Of a DNA stretch of 64,000 nucleotides, positions 39,901 through 48,802 are shown piece after piece. Each line of letters starts with the position of its first letter. The first letter of the stretch is position 1. The translations under genes were made by a program, and so were the position numbers. Under the pieces are notes generated by a model. That model searched no databases and had not been told where the DNA came from. It saw only the letters and a list, made by a program, of their open reading frames with translations. This DNA is from Rhodospirillales bacterium. GTDB lineage: Bacteria > Pseudomonadota > Alphaproteobacteria > Rhodospirillales > Shumkoniaceae. The DNA lies in NCBI GenBank assembly GCA_016776725.1, contig JADHSV010000012.1:1-64000 (forward strand), given 5' to 3'.

Positions 39901-39911
39901 TCGCATTGCGA
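39901..39911. promoter_or_regulatory. TCGCATTGCGA palindrome upstream of the ABC transporter operon
   Basis: An exact copy of the palindrome found before iclR, 91 bases upstream of the binding-protein gene, in the 127-base gap between iclR and that gene. It is followed by a further TTGCGG half-site. Likely an operator for the adjacent IclR regulator. Confidence 0.55.
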
Positions 39912-40001
39912 CAGGTTGTTATTATTGCGGTGCCGAGACGACGTTTATGGTTAATGAAGGAATAGTCATTACAGGCGAACATCAACAGGGAGAATCTTAC
40001 G

Positions 40002-41522
40002 ATGAAATGGACAAGAGCTCTATTGGGCTTGCCGATTGCTGCAAGTGCCTTTGCTTTGATGGTTTCCGGCGGAGCCGAAGCGGCGGGTAAAATCGTTACC
40101 GTCGTTCTTTCCGAAGAACCGGACGTTATTGATCCTTGCGAAGCGACCCGCTCGAACGTTGGGCGTATCGTCAAGCAGAACATCACCGAAACCCTGACCT
40201 TCATCGATCCCAAGACGGCGAAAATTTCGCCGAAACTGGCGATCGGGTGGAAGCAGATGAACGATCTGACCTGGCGCATTTCCCTGCGCAAGGGCGTCAA
40301 GTTCCATGATGGCGCGGATTTCAACGCAGCCAGCGCCAAGAAGGCCATCGAACGTACGCTCAATCCGAAATCGGATTGTGAAATCCGCCTGAAAATGTTC
40401 GGCAACGTCAAAATGTCGGTCAAGGTGGTGGACGATTACACCATTGATATTTCGACCGAGAAGACGCAGCCGATCCTGCCGACCATGCTTGGCACCATGA
40501 CCATCACCGGCCCCAACATGCAGCCGCTGAAGGGCGACCGCCAACCGGTCGGCACCGGCCCGTACAAGTTCATCAAATGGGTTCCGGGCCAGGAAGTGCT
40601 CACCGCGCGTTTTGACGGTTACTGGGGCGCGCAGCCCGAGGCCGTAGGTGCGCGTTACATCTTCCGTAAGGAATCAGCCGTCCGCGCCGCCATGGTCAAG
40701 GCCGGCGAAGCCGACATCGCGCCCAACATCGCGTTGCAGGACGCCACCGACAAGAAAATGGACTTCGGGTACTTCAACTCCGAAACCACGCGCCTTCGTA
40801 TCGATACGAGCCGCGCGCCGCTGGACGACATTCGGGTCCGCAAGGCCATGAATTATGCCATCGATCGCAGTGCGCTGATCGGCAGCATCTTCAGCGAAGA
40901 TGTCGTGAACATGACCAACATCGTCGTGCCCAGCATCCCCGGTCACAATCCCGCACTCAAAGTGTGGCCGTATGATCCGGCAATGGCCAAGAAGCTTCTT
41001 GCCGAAGCCAAGGCCGCCGGCGTAAAGGTCGACACCGAAATCGTCATGCTTGGCCGTCTCGGCATCTATCCGAACGCCACCGAGGCCATGGAAGCCATGC
41101 ATGCCATGCTTTCCGAGGTCGGCTTCAACGTGAAGCTGAAGATGGTTGAGGTCAGCCAGTGGGTTGACATCTTCACCAAGCCCTTCGCAGAAGATCGTGG
41201 TCCGGTCCTGCAACAGGGTCAGCACGACAACAACAACGGCGACCCGGTCTTCTCGGTGTTCTTCAAGTACGCCTGTGACGGCCCGCAGTCGACCACATGC
41301 GACAAGCAAGTGGATGACGGTATCGCCAAAGCCAGTGCGACCGCCGCCGGTCCCGCACGCTCCAAAGCGTGGCAGGACGTGTTCGCCCGGATACACGAGC
41401 TTGCTGTCGACGTGCAGATGTTCCACATGATCGGCTACTCGCGCGTGAACCCGCGCCTGAATTTCACGCCGTCGATCTCGACCAACAGTGAAGTTCATAT
41501 CGCTGAAGTCAAGTTCAACTAA
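40002..41522 (+). CDS. ABC transporter substrate-binding protein, family 5 (dipeptide/oligopeptide type)
   Basis: A 506-residue extracytoplasmic binding protein with a signal peptide (residues 1 to about 28, ending AEA). The family 5 signature includes VVLSEEPDVIDPCEATRSNVG, ETLTFIDPKTAKISPKLAIGW, and WRISLRKGVKFHDGADFN. It captures a ligand for the permeases and ATPase encoded next. Family 5 proteins bind peptides, nickel, opines or sugar derivatives, and the aldolase/reductase genes downstream favour a non-peptide ligand, but this is inference. A strong stem-loop follows the gene. Confidence 0.93.
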   Translation: MKWTRALLGLPIAASAFALMVSGGAEAAGKIVTVVLSEEPDVIDPCEATRSNVGRIVKQNITETLTFIDPKTAKISPKLAIGWKQMNDLTWRISLRKGVKFHDGADFNAASAKKAIERTLNPKSDCEIRLKMFGNVKMSVKVVDDYTIDISTEKTQPILPTMLGTMTITGPNMQPLKGDRQPVGTGPYKFIKWVPGQEVLTARFDGYWGAQPEAVGARYIFRKESAVRAAMVKAGEADIAPNIALQDATDKKMDFGYFNSETTRLRIDTSRAPLDDIRVRKAMNYAIDRSALIGSIFSEDVVNMTNIVVPSIPGHNPALKVWPYDPAMAKKLLAEAKAAGVKVDTEIVMLGRLGIYPNATEAMEAMHAMLSEVGFNVKLKMVEVSQWVDIFTKPFAEDRGPVLQQGQHDNNNGDPVFSVFFKYACDGPQSTTCDKQVDDGIAKASATAAGPARSKAWQDVFARIHELAVDVQMFHMIGYSRVNPRLNFTPSISTNSEVHIAEVKFN

Positions 41523-41539
41523 GAAACGACAAAGACTAA

Positions 41540-41568
41540 GCCCGGCCGACTCTCGCGGTCGGCCGGGC
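41540..41568 (+). terminator. Stem-loop after the ABC binding-protein gene
   Basis: A perfect 11-bp GC-rich stem (41540-41550 with 41558-41568) and 7-base loop, followed by a short T-run (TTTTT at 41572-41576). It sits between the binding-protein and permease genes, and probably causes partial termination or stabilises the upstream mRNA, raising binding-protein abundance. Confidence 0.75.
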
Positions 41569-41599
41569 AATGTTTTTCTTCACGCGTGCTCGGGGAACC

Positions 41600-42520
41600 A
41601 TGGGTACCTATCTCGTCCGAAGGGCCTTTCACAGTTTTATTTCCCTCGCGGGTTTGCTGGTCCTCGTCTTCTTTCTGGCAAGGTTGACTGGCGATCCCAC
41701 CAATTTGTACCTGCCGTTGGACGCGACCCTCGAGGCCCGGGCGGAATTCACCGAAAAACACGGCTTTAATGACCCGATCTATGTGCAGTTCGGACGCTAT
41801 CTCGTTCAATTATCGCAAGGTGATTTGGGCGATTCGCTGATGAAGGCGCGGCCGTCCATCGATGTGGTGCTCGAAGCCTTCTGGGTGACACTTTCCCTGG
41901 CCGCAGTCGTCGTTCCCATCGCCCTGATCGGATCTGTTGTGGTGGGCGCACTGGCGGCCTATCGGCCCGGTGGCGCCTTTGATCGGATAGGAACCATCGC
42001 CGCCCTTTTAGGGGCGAGCGCACCCGATTTCTGGGTGGCGATCACCGGCATTATCTTATTCTCCCTGACCCTTGGATGGCTTCCGACATCGGGTTACGAG
42101 GGGAATATCGTTTATTGGATCATGCCCGTGACGGTTCTGCTGATCCGGCCCTTCGGGCTGCTGGTCCAGGTGGCCCGTGGATCAATGCTTAGCGTTTTCA
42201 GTTCGGCATTCGTCAAGACGGCAAGGGCCAAGGGCGTTAAGGAACGCTCGGTCATCTTTGTTCATGCCCTGCGCAACGCCATGCTGCCGGTCATTACCGT
42301 GGCTGGCGATCAGGCGGCAGGCATCCTCAACGGCGCCGTGATCGTCGAGACGATCTTCGGCTGGCCGGGGGTTGGCAAGCTGATGATCGACAGCATCTTC
42401 AATCGGGATTTCGCGGTTCTCCAGACCTCGATCCTGGTGACCGCCATTGCCATTTTCACGGTCAACATTGCGATCGACGTCGCTTATGCGTTCCTCGATC
42501 CCAGAATTCGGCACAACTGA
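41600..42520 (+). CDS. ABC transporter permease, DppB/OppB type
   Basis: A 306-residue membrane protein with the DppB pattern (MGTYLVRRAFHSF, FFLARLTGDPTNLY) and the inner-membrane EAA loop KTARAKGVKERSVIFVHALRNAMLPV. The start ATG has GGGGA just upstream and follows the stem-loop. The next permease gene begins one base after its stop, so they are coupled. Confidence 0.93.
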   Translation: MGTYLVRRAFHSFISLAGLLVLVFFLARLTGDPTNLYLPLDATLEARAEFTEKHGFNDPIYVQFGRYLVQLSQGDLGDSLMKARPSIDVVLEAFWVTLSLAAVVVPIALIGSVVVGALAAYRPGGAFDRIGTIAALLGASAPDFWVAITGIILFSLTLGWLPTSGYEGNIVYWIMPVTVLLIRPFGLLVQVARGSMLSVFSSAFVKTARAKGVKERSVIFVHALRNAMLPVITVAGDQAAGILNGAVIVETIFGWPGVGKLMIDSIFNRDFAVLQTSILVTAIAIFTVNIAIDVAYAFLDPRIRHN

Positions 42521-42521
42521 T

Positions 42522-43430
42522 ATGACGACACCCACCGAACCCGCCGCGTTCATTCCGCCGCCGCCCAGTCGGGGGCTGCGTCTTCTGTCGCTGTTGTGGA
42601 ACGACAAGTTCGCTTTTATGGGCGCGATGTTCGTCCTGCTGATTGTTCTGTTTGCCGTCTTCGGTCCGATGCTTTTCGGCGATGTGGCGACCAAGATGAA
42701 TTTGCGTGCGCGCAACATGGAACCCTTCACCCTTGATAAGGGCTGGCTGTTCTTTCTTGGCGCCGACGCGCTGGGGCGCAGCATTCTGGCGCGCATCATG
42801 GTGGCCGGACAGAACACCATGGCCGTCGCCACCTCGGCCGTCGTTGCGGCAATGATCATCGGCGGCACGTTTGGCTTGCTGGCCGGGTTTATCGGCGGTT
42901 GGTTTGGCAATGTGGTTTTGCGTCTGGCCGACATGATCATGAGCTTTCCGTCGTTGCTGATTGCCATGATCGTGCTCTACATGCTGGAGCCCAGGGTTGA
43001 AAACCTGATTATCGTGCTGGGCATCACGCGGATGCCCATTTACATACGTACTGCGCGGGCCGAAGTGCTGGAAATTCGCGAACGCCTGTTCGTTTCCGCC
43101 GCCCGGGTCATGGGGGCCAGTCACTGGCGCATCGTTGGGCGCCATATCGCGCCCATTGTTCTGCCAACCCTGACCACCATCGCGGCGCTGGATTTCGCGT
43201 TCGTTATGCTGGTGGAATCGGCCCTTAGCTTCTTAGGCATCGGCATCCAGCCGCCCGATATCACCTGGGGCCTGATGGTTTCGCAGGGCAAGAACTACCT
43301 GCAAACGGCTTGGTGGCTGTCTTTCTTCCCCGGTTTGGCAATTATGATGACGGCGTTGTCGCTTAATTTGTTGTCGAACTGGGTACGCATTGCCCTTGAT
43401 CCGGTGCAGCGCTGGCGGCTGGAAGTCTAG
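42522..43430 (+). CDS. ABC transporter permease, DppC/OppC type
   Basis: A 302-residue membrane protein with the DppC N-terminal region (FGPMLFGD, LGADALGRSILARIMVAGQNT). Its EAA loop region is VSAARVMGASHWRIVGRHIAPI, and a GIGIQPPDITWGLM segment follows. It starts immediately after the other permease gene and is followed by the ATPase gene, with the typical B-C-DF order. Confidence 0.93.
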   Translation: MTTPTEPAAFIPPPPSRGLRLLSLLWNDKFAFMGAMFVLLIVLFAVFGPMLFGDVATKMNLRARNMEPFTLDKGWLFFLGADALGRSILARIMVAGQNTMAVATSAVVAAMIIGGTFGLLAGFIGGWFGNVVLRLADMIMSFPSLLIAMIVLYMLEPRVENLIIVLGITRMPIYIRTARAEVLEIRERLFVSAARVMGASHWRIVGRHIAPIVLPTLTTIAALDFAFVMLVESALSFLGIGIQPPDITWGLMVSQGKNYLQTAWWLSFFPGLAIMMTALSLNLLSNWVRIALDPVQRWRLEV

Positions 43431-43440
43431 GGAGATGGGT

Positions 43441-45120
43441 ATGACAGATCAAAAGGCACCCATCCTCGAAGTCCGCAATCTGGCCGTTGGGTTTCACACG
43501 GCTGCCGGAGAGTTCGACGCCGTAAAAGGCATCAGCTTCGATTTGTACTGTGGCGAAACCTTGGCCATTCTGGGGGAAAGCGGATCGGGCAAAAGCGTTA
43601 GCGCGTCTGCCGTCATGGGAATTCTCGATAGCCCTCCGGGTTTTGTGCGTGGCGGCGAGGCCTATCTGGACGGCGAGAACCTTCTCAAATTGTCGCCGTC
43701 AAAACGCCGCGATCTCATGGGCGAAAAAATCGCCATGATTTTTCAGGACACGCTGGCCCACCTGAACCCCGTTTACACAATCGGCTGGCAGATTGCCGAG
43801 TGCTTCCGCGTCCATCGCGGTTTCAACGCCAAAGACGCCATGGCGCGTTCCATCGACCTGTTGGACAGGGTCGGTATGCCCGATCCGGAACGCCGGGCGG
43901 GCGACTACCCCCATCAGTTCTCGGGCGGCCAGCGACAGCGCATCATGATTGCCATGGCGCTGGCTCTGGAGCCCGCCATCCTGATCGCCGACGAACCGAC
44001 GACGGCGCTCGACGTGACCGTTCAGGCGCAAATTCTCGATCTGCTGATCGATCTGCGCAACGAACGCAACATGGGCCTGATCCTGATTACGCACGATCTC
44101 GGTGTGGTGGCCGAAATCGCTGATCGCATGGTCGTCATGAATGCAGGCGAGATTGTCGAGCAAGGTCCGGTTCGCCAAGTTTTCGCAAATCCGACCCATC
44201 CCTATACGAAACGCCTGATGGCGGCTATCCCAGGGCGCGGAGAATTCCGCGAAGTGCTGCCATTGCCGGAAGGTGATGCGCCGAAGGCGATCCTCGAAGT
44301 CCGCGATCTGGCCAAACACTATGGAATCACCGGCGGCATGTTTGGCACCTCGACGGGTCAGACCGTCAAGGCCTGCGATGGCGTCAGCTTCGATTTGTAT
44401 GCCGGTGAGACCCTGGGCATCGTTGGCGAATCGGGTTCTGGAAAGACAACCGTCGCCAATATGCTACTGCGCCTGACCGAACCGACGCGTGGCACGGCCA
44501 CCCTTGATGGTAAGGACATATTCAGCCTCGCCGGTGACGAATTGCTGCGTCTTCGCCGAAGGTTCCAGGCCGTTTTCCAGGATCCGTTCGCGTCCCTGAA
44601 TCCGACCATGAGCGTATTCGACATTATTTCGGAACCGTGGCTAATTCATCGCGACGTCATGCCGAAAAATCGCTACCGGGAACGTGTCGTCGAATTGCTG
44701 GAAAGCGTTGGTATGGTGGCCGATCATGCCGAACGCTATCCGCACCAGTTCTCGGGTGGGCAACGCCAGCGCATTGCGGTTGCGCGCGCCCTGGCCCTTG
44801 AACCCGAAATCATCATCTGCGACGAAGCCGTGTCGGCGCTTGATGTCTCCATCCAGGCGCAGATCATTGAACTTTTGGCCGACCTTCGTGATGCGTTCGG
44901 CCTGTCCTACCTGTTCATCGCCCATGACCTGCCGGTGGTCCAGGAACTGGCCGACCGTGTGATCGTGATGAAGTCGGGAAAGATCGTCGAACAAGGCACG
45001 GTCGTGGAAATCTTCACCAACCCGCAGGAACGCTACACAATCGATTTGCTAGGCGCGAGCCCGATCCCTGATCCCGAAAAGATGCTGGATCGCCGCCAAC
45101 GGCGTGGCATCAGTGTTTAG
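43441..45120 (+). CDS. Fused ABC ATPase (DppD-DppF type), two nucleotide-binding domains
   Basis: A 559-residue protein with two complete ATPase domains: Walker A GESGSGKS (45-52) and GESGSGKT, signature LSGG-like FSGGQRQRI twice, Walker B ILIADEPTTALD and IIICDEAVSALD. Normally these are two genes (dppD and dppF); here they are fused. The second Walker B has Glu-Ala instead of Glu-Pro. ATG at 43441 is chosen because GGGAG is 7 bases away. It ends the ABC operon, and its TAG overlaps the convergent SDR stop. Confidence 0.93.
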   Translation: MTDQKAPILEVRNLAVGFHTAAGEFDAVKGISFDLYCGETLAILGESGSGKSVSASAVMGILDSPPGFVRGGEAYLDGENLLKLSPSKRRDLMGEKIAMIFQDTLAHLNPVYTIGWQIAECFRVHRGFNAKDAMARSIDLLDRVGMPDPERRAGDYPHQFSGGQRQRIMIAMALALEPAILIADEPTTALDVTVQAQILDLLIDLRNERNMGLILITHDLGVVAEIADRMVVMNAGEIVEQGPVRQVFANPTHPYTKRLMAAIPGRGEFREVLPLPEGDAPKAILEVRDLAKHYGITGGMFGTSTGQTVKACDGVSFDLYAGETLGIVGESGSGKTTVANMLLRLTEPTRGTATLDGKDIFSLAGDELLRLRRRFQAVFQDPFASLNPTMSVFDIISEPWLIHRDVMPKNRYRERVVELLESVGMVADHAERYPHQFSGGQRQRIAVARALALEPEIIICDEAVSALDVSIQAQIIELLADLRDAFGLSYLFIAHDLPVVQELADRVIVMKSGKIVEQGTVVEIFTNPQERYTIDLLGASPIPDPEKMLDRRQRRGISV

Positions 45121-45878
45121 AAACTGCGACCACCGTCGATGGTTATAACCTCGCCCGTCATGAACCCGCCCGCCGAACACAGAAACACAATGGTTTCGGC
45201 AACTTCGTTGGCGGTGCCCACACGTTTCAGCAGGCAATCCTGCGCGACGCTATCGCGGTATTGTGCGTCGCGTTGCTCCGTCATGGGGGTCTCGATAAAG
45301 CCCGGCGCGACGGCGTTGACGCGCACTTGCGGGGCCAAAGCTTTTGCAAGGCTTCGCGTCAAGGTAACCAGGCCGCCTTTGCTAACGGAATACGGGATGC
45401 TGGTGCCGCGTTTGCCTTCGGCCGACGCCGACGAGACATTGACGATGGCGCCCCCGGCCTCCCGCAAAGCAGGCGCGGCGGCGCGGGCGCAGCGAAAAGC
45501 GCCCAGCAGATTGACCGAAAGTATGGTCCCCCAGAATTCTTCGCTCAGCGCGTCAAGATCGGCAAAGGGGATGGGTTCGCGAACCAGTCCGACGCCTGCG
45601 TTGTTGATCAGCCAATCCAGGCCGTCCAAACGGTCTATAGCGTCGGTTACGGCCGCCTCGACCGCCACATCGCCCACATCGGCCGGACACGAAAAAACGT
45701 CGGCGCCGGTATCGGCAAGTCTGGTAACCGTCATTTCGGCCTGGGAGTCGTTGGGCAAATGATTAATTGCAACCCGTGCGCCCTTGGCGGCAAGCAGGCG
45801 GACACAGGCGAGGCCGATGCCCGACGCCCCACCCGTCACCAATACTTTTCGCCCCGCAATTGCGCTTTCGCTGAACAC
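45117..45878 (-). CDS. Short-chain dehydrogenase/reductase
   Basis: A 253-residue SDR with a standard cofactor motif (VLVTGGASGIGLACVRLL), NNAG (INNAGVGLV), catalytic Ser (NVSSASAEG) and Y-x-x-x-K (PYSVSKGGL), so an active NAD(P)-dependent dehydrogenase is likely. The C-terminus is FMTGEVITIDGG. Start GTG at 45878 is favoured by a strong AAGGAG; no ATG fits. It is divergent from the aldolase gene and convergent with the ABC ATPase gene, whose stop codon it overlaps. Confidence 0.9.
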   Translation of the reverse strand: MFSESAIAGRKVLVTGGASGIGLACVRLLAAKGARVAINHLPNDSQAEMTVTRLADTGADVFSCPADVGDVAVEAAVTDAIDRLDGLDWLINNAGVGLVREPIPFADLDALSEEFWGTILSVNLLGAFRCARAAAPALREAGGAIVNVSSASAEGKRGTSIPYSVSKGGLVTLTRSLAKALAPQVRVNAVAPGFIETPMTEQRDAQYRDSVAQDCLLKRVGTANEVAETIVFLCSAGGFMTGEVITIDGGRSF

Positions 45879-45986
45879 CTGCCTGCTCCTTTTATTGGAT
45901 TTTGCGGGGCAAGTTTGGATCAAGCGCCGGATCGGCACAACTTCTGATTAAACAAGCATAGAACAAAAAAACGAAAGGAACGTCTG

Positions 45987-46769
45987 ATGAATAAAAAGAA
46001 TGAATTGGCGATGGTAACAAACCCCTTCCGACGGGGCCTTCTGCAAAATCAAAAAATGATCGGGTTTTGGGTCATGGCCGCCAGCGGCGTGGTGACCGAG
46101 GTGCTGGACGGGGCGGGTTTCGACTGGCTGCTTCTCGATTCCGAACATTCGACCAATGACCTGGAGTCCCTGGTTGTTCAGTCGCAGGTTATGAAGGGCG
46201 GGCAAACCAGCTGTGTCGTGCGTCCGCCGTGGAACGATTTCGTGATGATCAAGCGCCTGATGGATTGCGGCTTCGCCAACTTCCTCATTCCCATGGTTCA
46301 GTCGGAAGAAGAAGCTCTGGCCGCCGTTGCCGCAACCCGCTATCCGCCGGTGGGAATTCGCGGCGTATCGACCTTTTCGCGGGCCAACGATTTTGGCAAT
46401 GTGAAGGGCTACCACGATACCGCCAACCAAAACATCGGACTGACCATTCAGGTGGAAACACAGGAGACCCTGGACGAGTTGGAAAAAATCTGCTCCGTCG
46501 ATGGCGTGGATGGTGTGTTCCTGGGGCCGCAGGATTTCGCTGCCAGCCTTGGGCACATGCTGGATCCCGGCCATCCGGACGTGCAAAAGGGCATCAAGCA
46601 TGTGGTCGAGGTGGCGCGGGCTCACGGCAAGGCCGCCGGCATTCTGACGCCCATTGAAGAACACGCCCAGCGCTATATAGAGTGGGGATACACTTTCGTG
46701 GCCGTTGGCGTTGATCTGGGCTTGTTGAAATCGACGGCGGCGTCGCTGGCGGCCCGCTTCAAGGGTTAG
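45987..46769 (+). CDS. HpcH/HpaI family aldolase
   Basis: A 260-residue class II pyruvate aldolase. FDWLLLDSEHSTND carries the catalytic His, and metal/substrate residues lie in IQVETQETLDELEKI and FLGPQDFAASLG. RGVSTFSRANDFG is the Arg-containing pyruvate-binding loop. Members cleave 2-keto-3-deoxy sugar acids to pyruvate and an aldehyde (for glucarate-type acids, tartronate semialdehyde). The next gene is a tartronate-semialdehyde-reductase-like enzyme in the same reading frame, consistent with sequential steps. Confidence 0.9.
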   Translation: MNKKNELAMVTNPFRRGLLQNQKMIGFWVMAASGVVTEVLDGAGFDWLLLDSEHSTNDLESLVVQSQVMKGGQTSCVVRPPWNDFVMIKRLMDCGFANFLIPMVQSEEEALAAVAATRYPPVGIRGVSTFSRANDFGNVKGYHDTANQNIGLTIQVETQETLDELEKICSVDGVDGVFLGPQDFAASLGHMLDPGHPDVQKGIKHVVEVARAHGKAAGILTPIEEHAQRYIEWGYTFVAVGVDLGLLKSTAASLAARFKG

Positions 46770-46778
46770 GAGGACGGC

Positions 46779-47669
46779 ATTCCGGGAACGAGCGGCAGGG
46801 AAGACATCGGCCTGATCGGTATCGGCCTGGTTGGCACCGCCATCGCCGAGCATTTGCTTGCGCGCGGTTTCGGCGTTGTTGGCTATGACATCGATCCGGT
46901 CCGGTGCGACGCCCTGGCACGAGCCGGGGGAACGCCCGTTTCCGGCGTGGCCGAAGTGGCCGACAGAACCAAGCGCGTGTTCCTGTCCCTGCTGACGACC
47001 AAAACCGTTTGCGCGGTTGTCGAGGCCGACGGTGGATTGCTTGGCGTGACCGATCCGCCACGCTTCGTTATGGACACCACGACGGGCGCGCCCGATGAAA
47101 CCATTGCCCTGGCCGACCGGTTGGCGGGTCGGGGCATCGGTTATCTGGACGCCACCATCAGCGGCTCCAGCCAGCAAATTCGTGATCGCGATGCGCTGTT
47201 CATGGTCGGCGGCCATGATGGCGTCTTTCAGGCGTGCCGCGATCTTCTGGAGGCCGTGTCCGATAACATGATCCATGTGGGCCCGCCGGGCAGCGGATCG
47301 AAGGCGAAGCTCGCCAGCAACCTTATTCTCGGACTGAACCGCCTGGTGTTGGCGGAAGGGTTGGTGTTTGCGGAAAAACTTGGTCTGGATTTGCCGTCGT
47401 TCCTGTCGTTGCTGAAACAATCGCCCGCCTATTCGGTGGCCATGGACGTCAAGGGCGAAAAAATGCTGAGGGGTGATTTTGCCCCGCAAGCGCGGGTTTC
47501 CCAACACAACAAGGATCTGCGGATTATTCTGGACAACGCAGAAAAGGCAGGCCTGGAATTGCCGTTGGCAAAGCTTCACCACGACATTCTGGAAGACCTG
47601 ATCGCCGATGGTGATGGCGATCTGGATTGTTGTGCTGTTATCAAGGCCATTCGCGAGCGTCAAAAATAA
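46779..47669 (+). CDS. Tartronate-semialdehyde-reductase-like beta-hydroxyacid dehydrogenase, apparent ATT start
   Basis: A 296-residue protein. The Rossmann motif GLIGIGLVGTAIA starts at residue 11, the substrate motif is YLDATISGSSQQ, and the catalytic Lys lies in GSGSKAKLASNLI. A TTG at 46854 would cut off the Rossmann motif and so cannot be the true start. The only sensible candidate is ATT at 46779, which lies 5 bases after a perfect AGGAGG (46768-46773). The frame is the same as the upstream aldolase, separated by its TAG, so readthrough to a fusion is the alternative. Confidence 0.85.
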   Translation: MPGTSGREDIGLIGIGLVGTAIAEHLLARGFGVVGYDIDPVRCDALARAGGTPVSGVAEVADRTKRVFLSLLTTKTVCAVVEADGGLLGVTDPPRFVMDTTTGAPDETIALADRLAGRGIGYLDATISGSSQQIRDRDALFMVGGHDGVFQACRDLLEAVSDNMIHVGPPGSGSKAKLASNLILGLNRLVLAEGLVFAEKLGLDLPSFLSLLKQSPAYSVAMDVKGEKMLRGDFAPQARVSQHNKDLRIILDNAEKAGLELPLAKLHHDILEDLIADGDGDLDCCAVIKAIRERQK

Positions 47670-47686
47670 ACAAGGCGGCCGTTTCC

Positions 47687-48541
47687 ATGCATGGAATTCT
47701 GTGGATGCTGTTCTCGACCATGTGGATGGCCAGCATGCATGCGGCGGTGCGCCACGTTTCAGACCGGCTGCATCCGTTTGAAATTGCCTTTTTTGCCAGC
47801 CTGTTCGGTATGCTGGTGGTGTTGCCGTCCTTTGCCCGGTCGGGCATGGCGCTGTTGCGCACCGGGCGCCTCGCAATGCATGGCGTTCGCGCCGTATTCC
47901 ATGTCATTTCCATGCTCGCCTACTTCTATGCGCTGGGAGTTGCGCCGCTGGCGCTGGTCACGGCGCTGGCATTCACGGGGCCCGTCTTTGCCATTGCCCT
48001 TGCGGTTCCCATGTTCGGCGAACGCATAAACGGCGTTCGATGGCTGGCGCTGCTGATCGGTTTTACGGGAATCCTCGTCGTCCTTCGGCCCGGTTTCGCA
48101 GAAATGGATACGGGCGGACTGGTTGCCCTTTTTGCGGCCATGTTCTTTTCCGGTGTTCTGGTGGTCACCAAGTCGCTGAGCCGCACCGAATCGAGCCTCA
48201 CCATCACCGCCTACATGCTGTTGCTGATGGTTCCCATGTCCCTGATTCCAGCCCTGTTCGTATGGCAATGGCCCGATGGCGAGACGTTTCTGTGGCTGGT
48301 TTTTATCGGCGTTTCCAGTGCGACAGGACGCCTGTTTCTTGCCCAGGCCCTCAAGAAAGCGCCGGTCCATGTGGTGATGCCGGTGGATTTCTGCCGTTTG
48401 ATCTGGGTGACGGGTCTTGGCTTTTTCATATTCGGCGATGCGCCTGATCCATTCAGCTGGGCAGGCGGCGCCATGATTTTGGGCAGCGCTGCCGCGGTTG
48501 CCTACTGGGAACGCAGGATCGCCAAACAGGATTCCACCTGA
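47687..48541 (+). CDS. EamA family (DMT) transporter
   Basis: About 284 residues with ten predicted transmembrane helices and two EamA repeats (MHAAVRHVSDRLHPFEIAFF, GFTGILVVLRPGFAEMD, FLAQALKKAPVHVVMPVDF). It is related to the EamA gene at 37967. ATG at 47687 has AAGGCGG upstream and comes 18 bases after the reductase stop, so it is likely part of the aldolase-reductase operon as an efflux or uptake function. Confidence 0.85.
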   Translation: MHGILWMLFSTMWMASMHAAVRHVSDRLHPFEIAFFASLFGMLVVLPSFARSGMALLRTGRLAMHGVRAVFHVISMLAYFYALGVAPLALVTALAFTGPVFAIALAVPMFGERINGVRWLALLIGFTGILVVLRPGFAEMDTGGLVALFAAMFFSGVLVVTKSLSRTESSLTITAYMLLLMVPMSLIPALFVWQWPDGETFLWLVFIGVSSATGRLFLAQALKKAPVHVVMPVDFCRLIWVTGLGFFIFGDAPDPFSWAGGAMILGSAAAVAYWERRIAKQDST

Positions 48542-48802
48542 TGACGCGGTGTAACGGGTTTGTGAGGCCGAACCTTATTGCAACAGCCCCGAAACAACTG
48601 TTATGACGCGTATGTGGAACAGTTTCCGATGGAAACGGGGAAATAAAAGCCGCGCAAGGAGCAAGGTCGTGGCGAAGTGCATCCCCACCATTGATCCGAG
48701 CGCCAATCCCGTACGTCACGGCGCCCTTCAAGGATTTCCTGACGATTACGGTTGATATTCGGCATTGGTTTGCCGTCTTACGCAATCCCATGGGAGAAAA
48801 AA
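48542..48802. other. 261-base intergenic region before the response regulator
   Basis: No gene is convincing here. A 50-codon frame (48603-48755, Arg-rich start) exists but shows no family signature or ribosome-binding site, so I treat it as chance. The region probably holds the response regulator promoter; I see no clear -10/-35 pair. Confidence 0.4.

Noticed and set aside
45948-47876. Long reverse-strand frame of 642 codons
   Set aside because: It lies antisense to the aldolase and reductase genes, has no family signature, and its length follows from GC-rich codon bias.
48603-48755. 50-codon frame before the response regulator
   Set aside because: No ribosome-binding site, no recognisable motif; likely chance.
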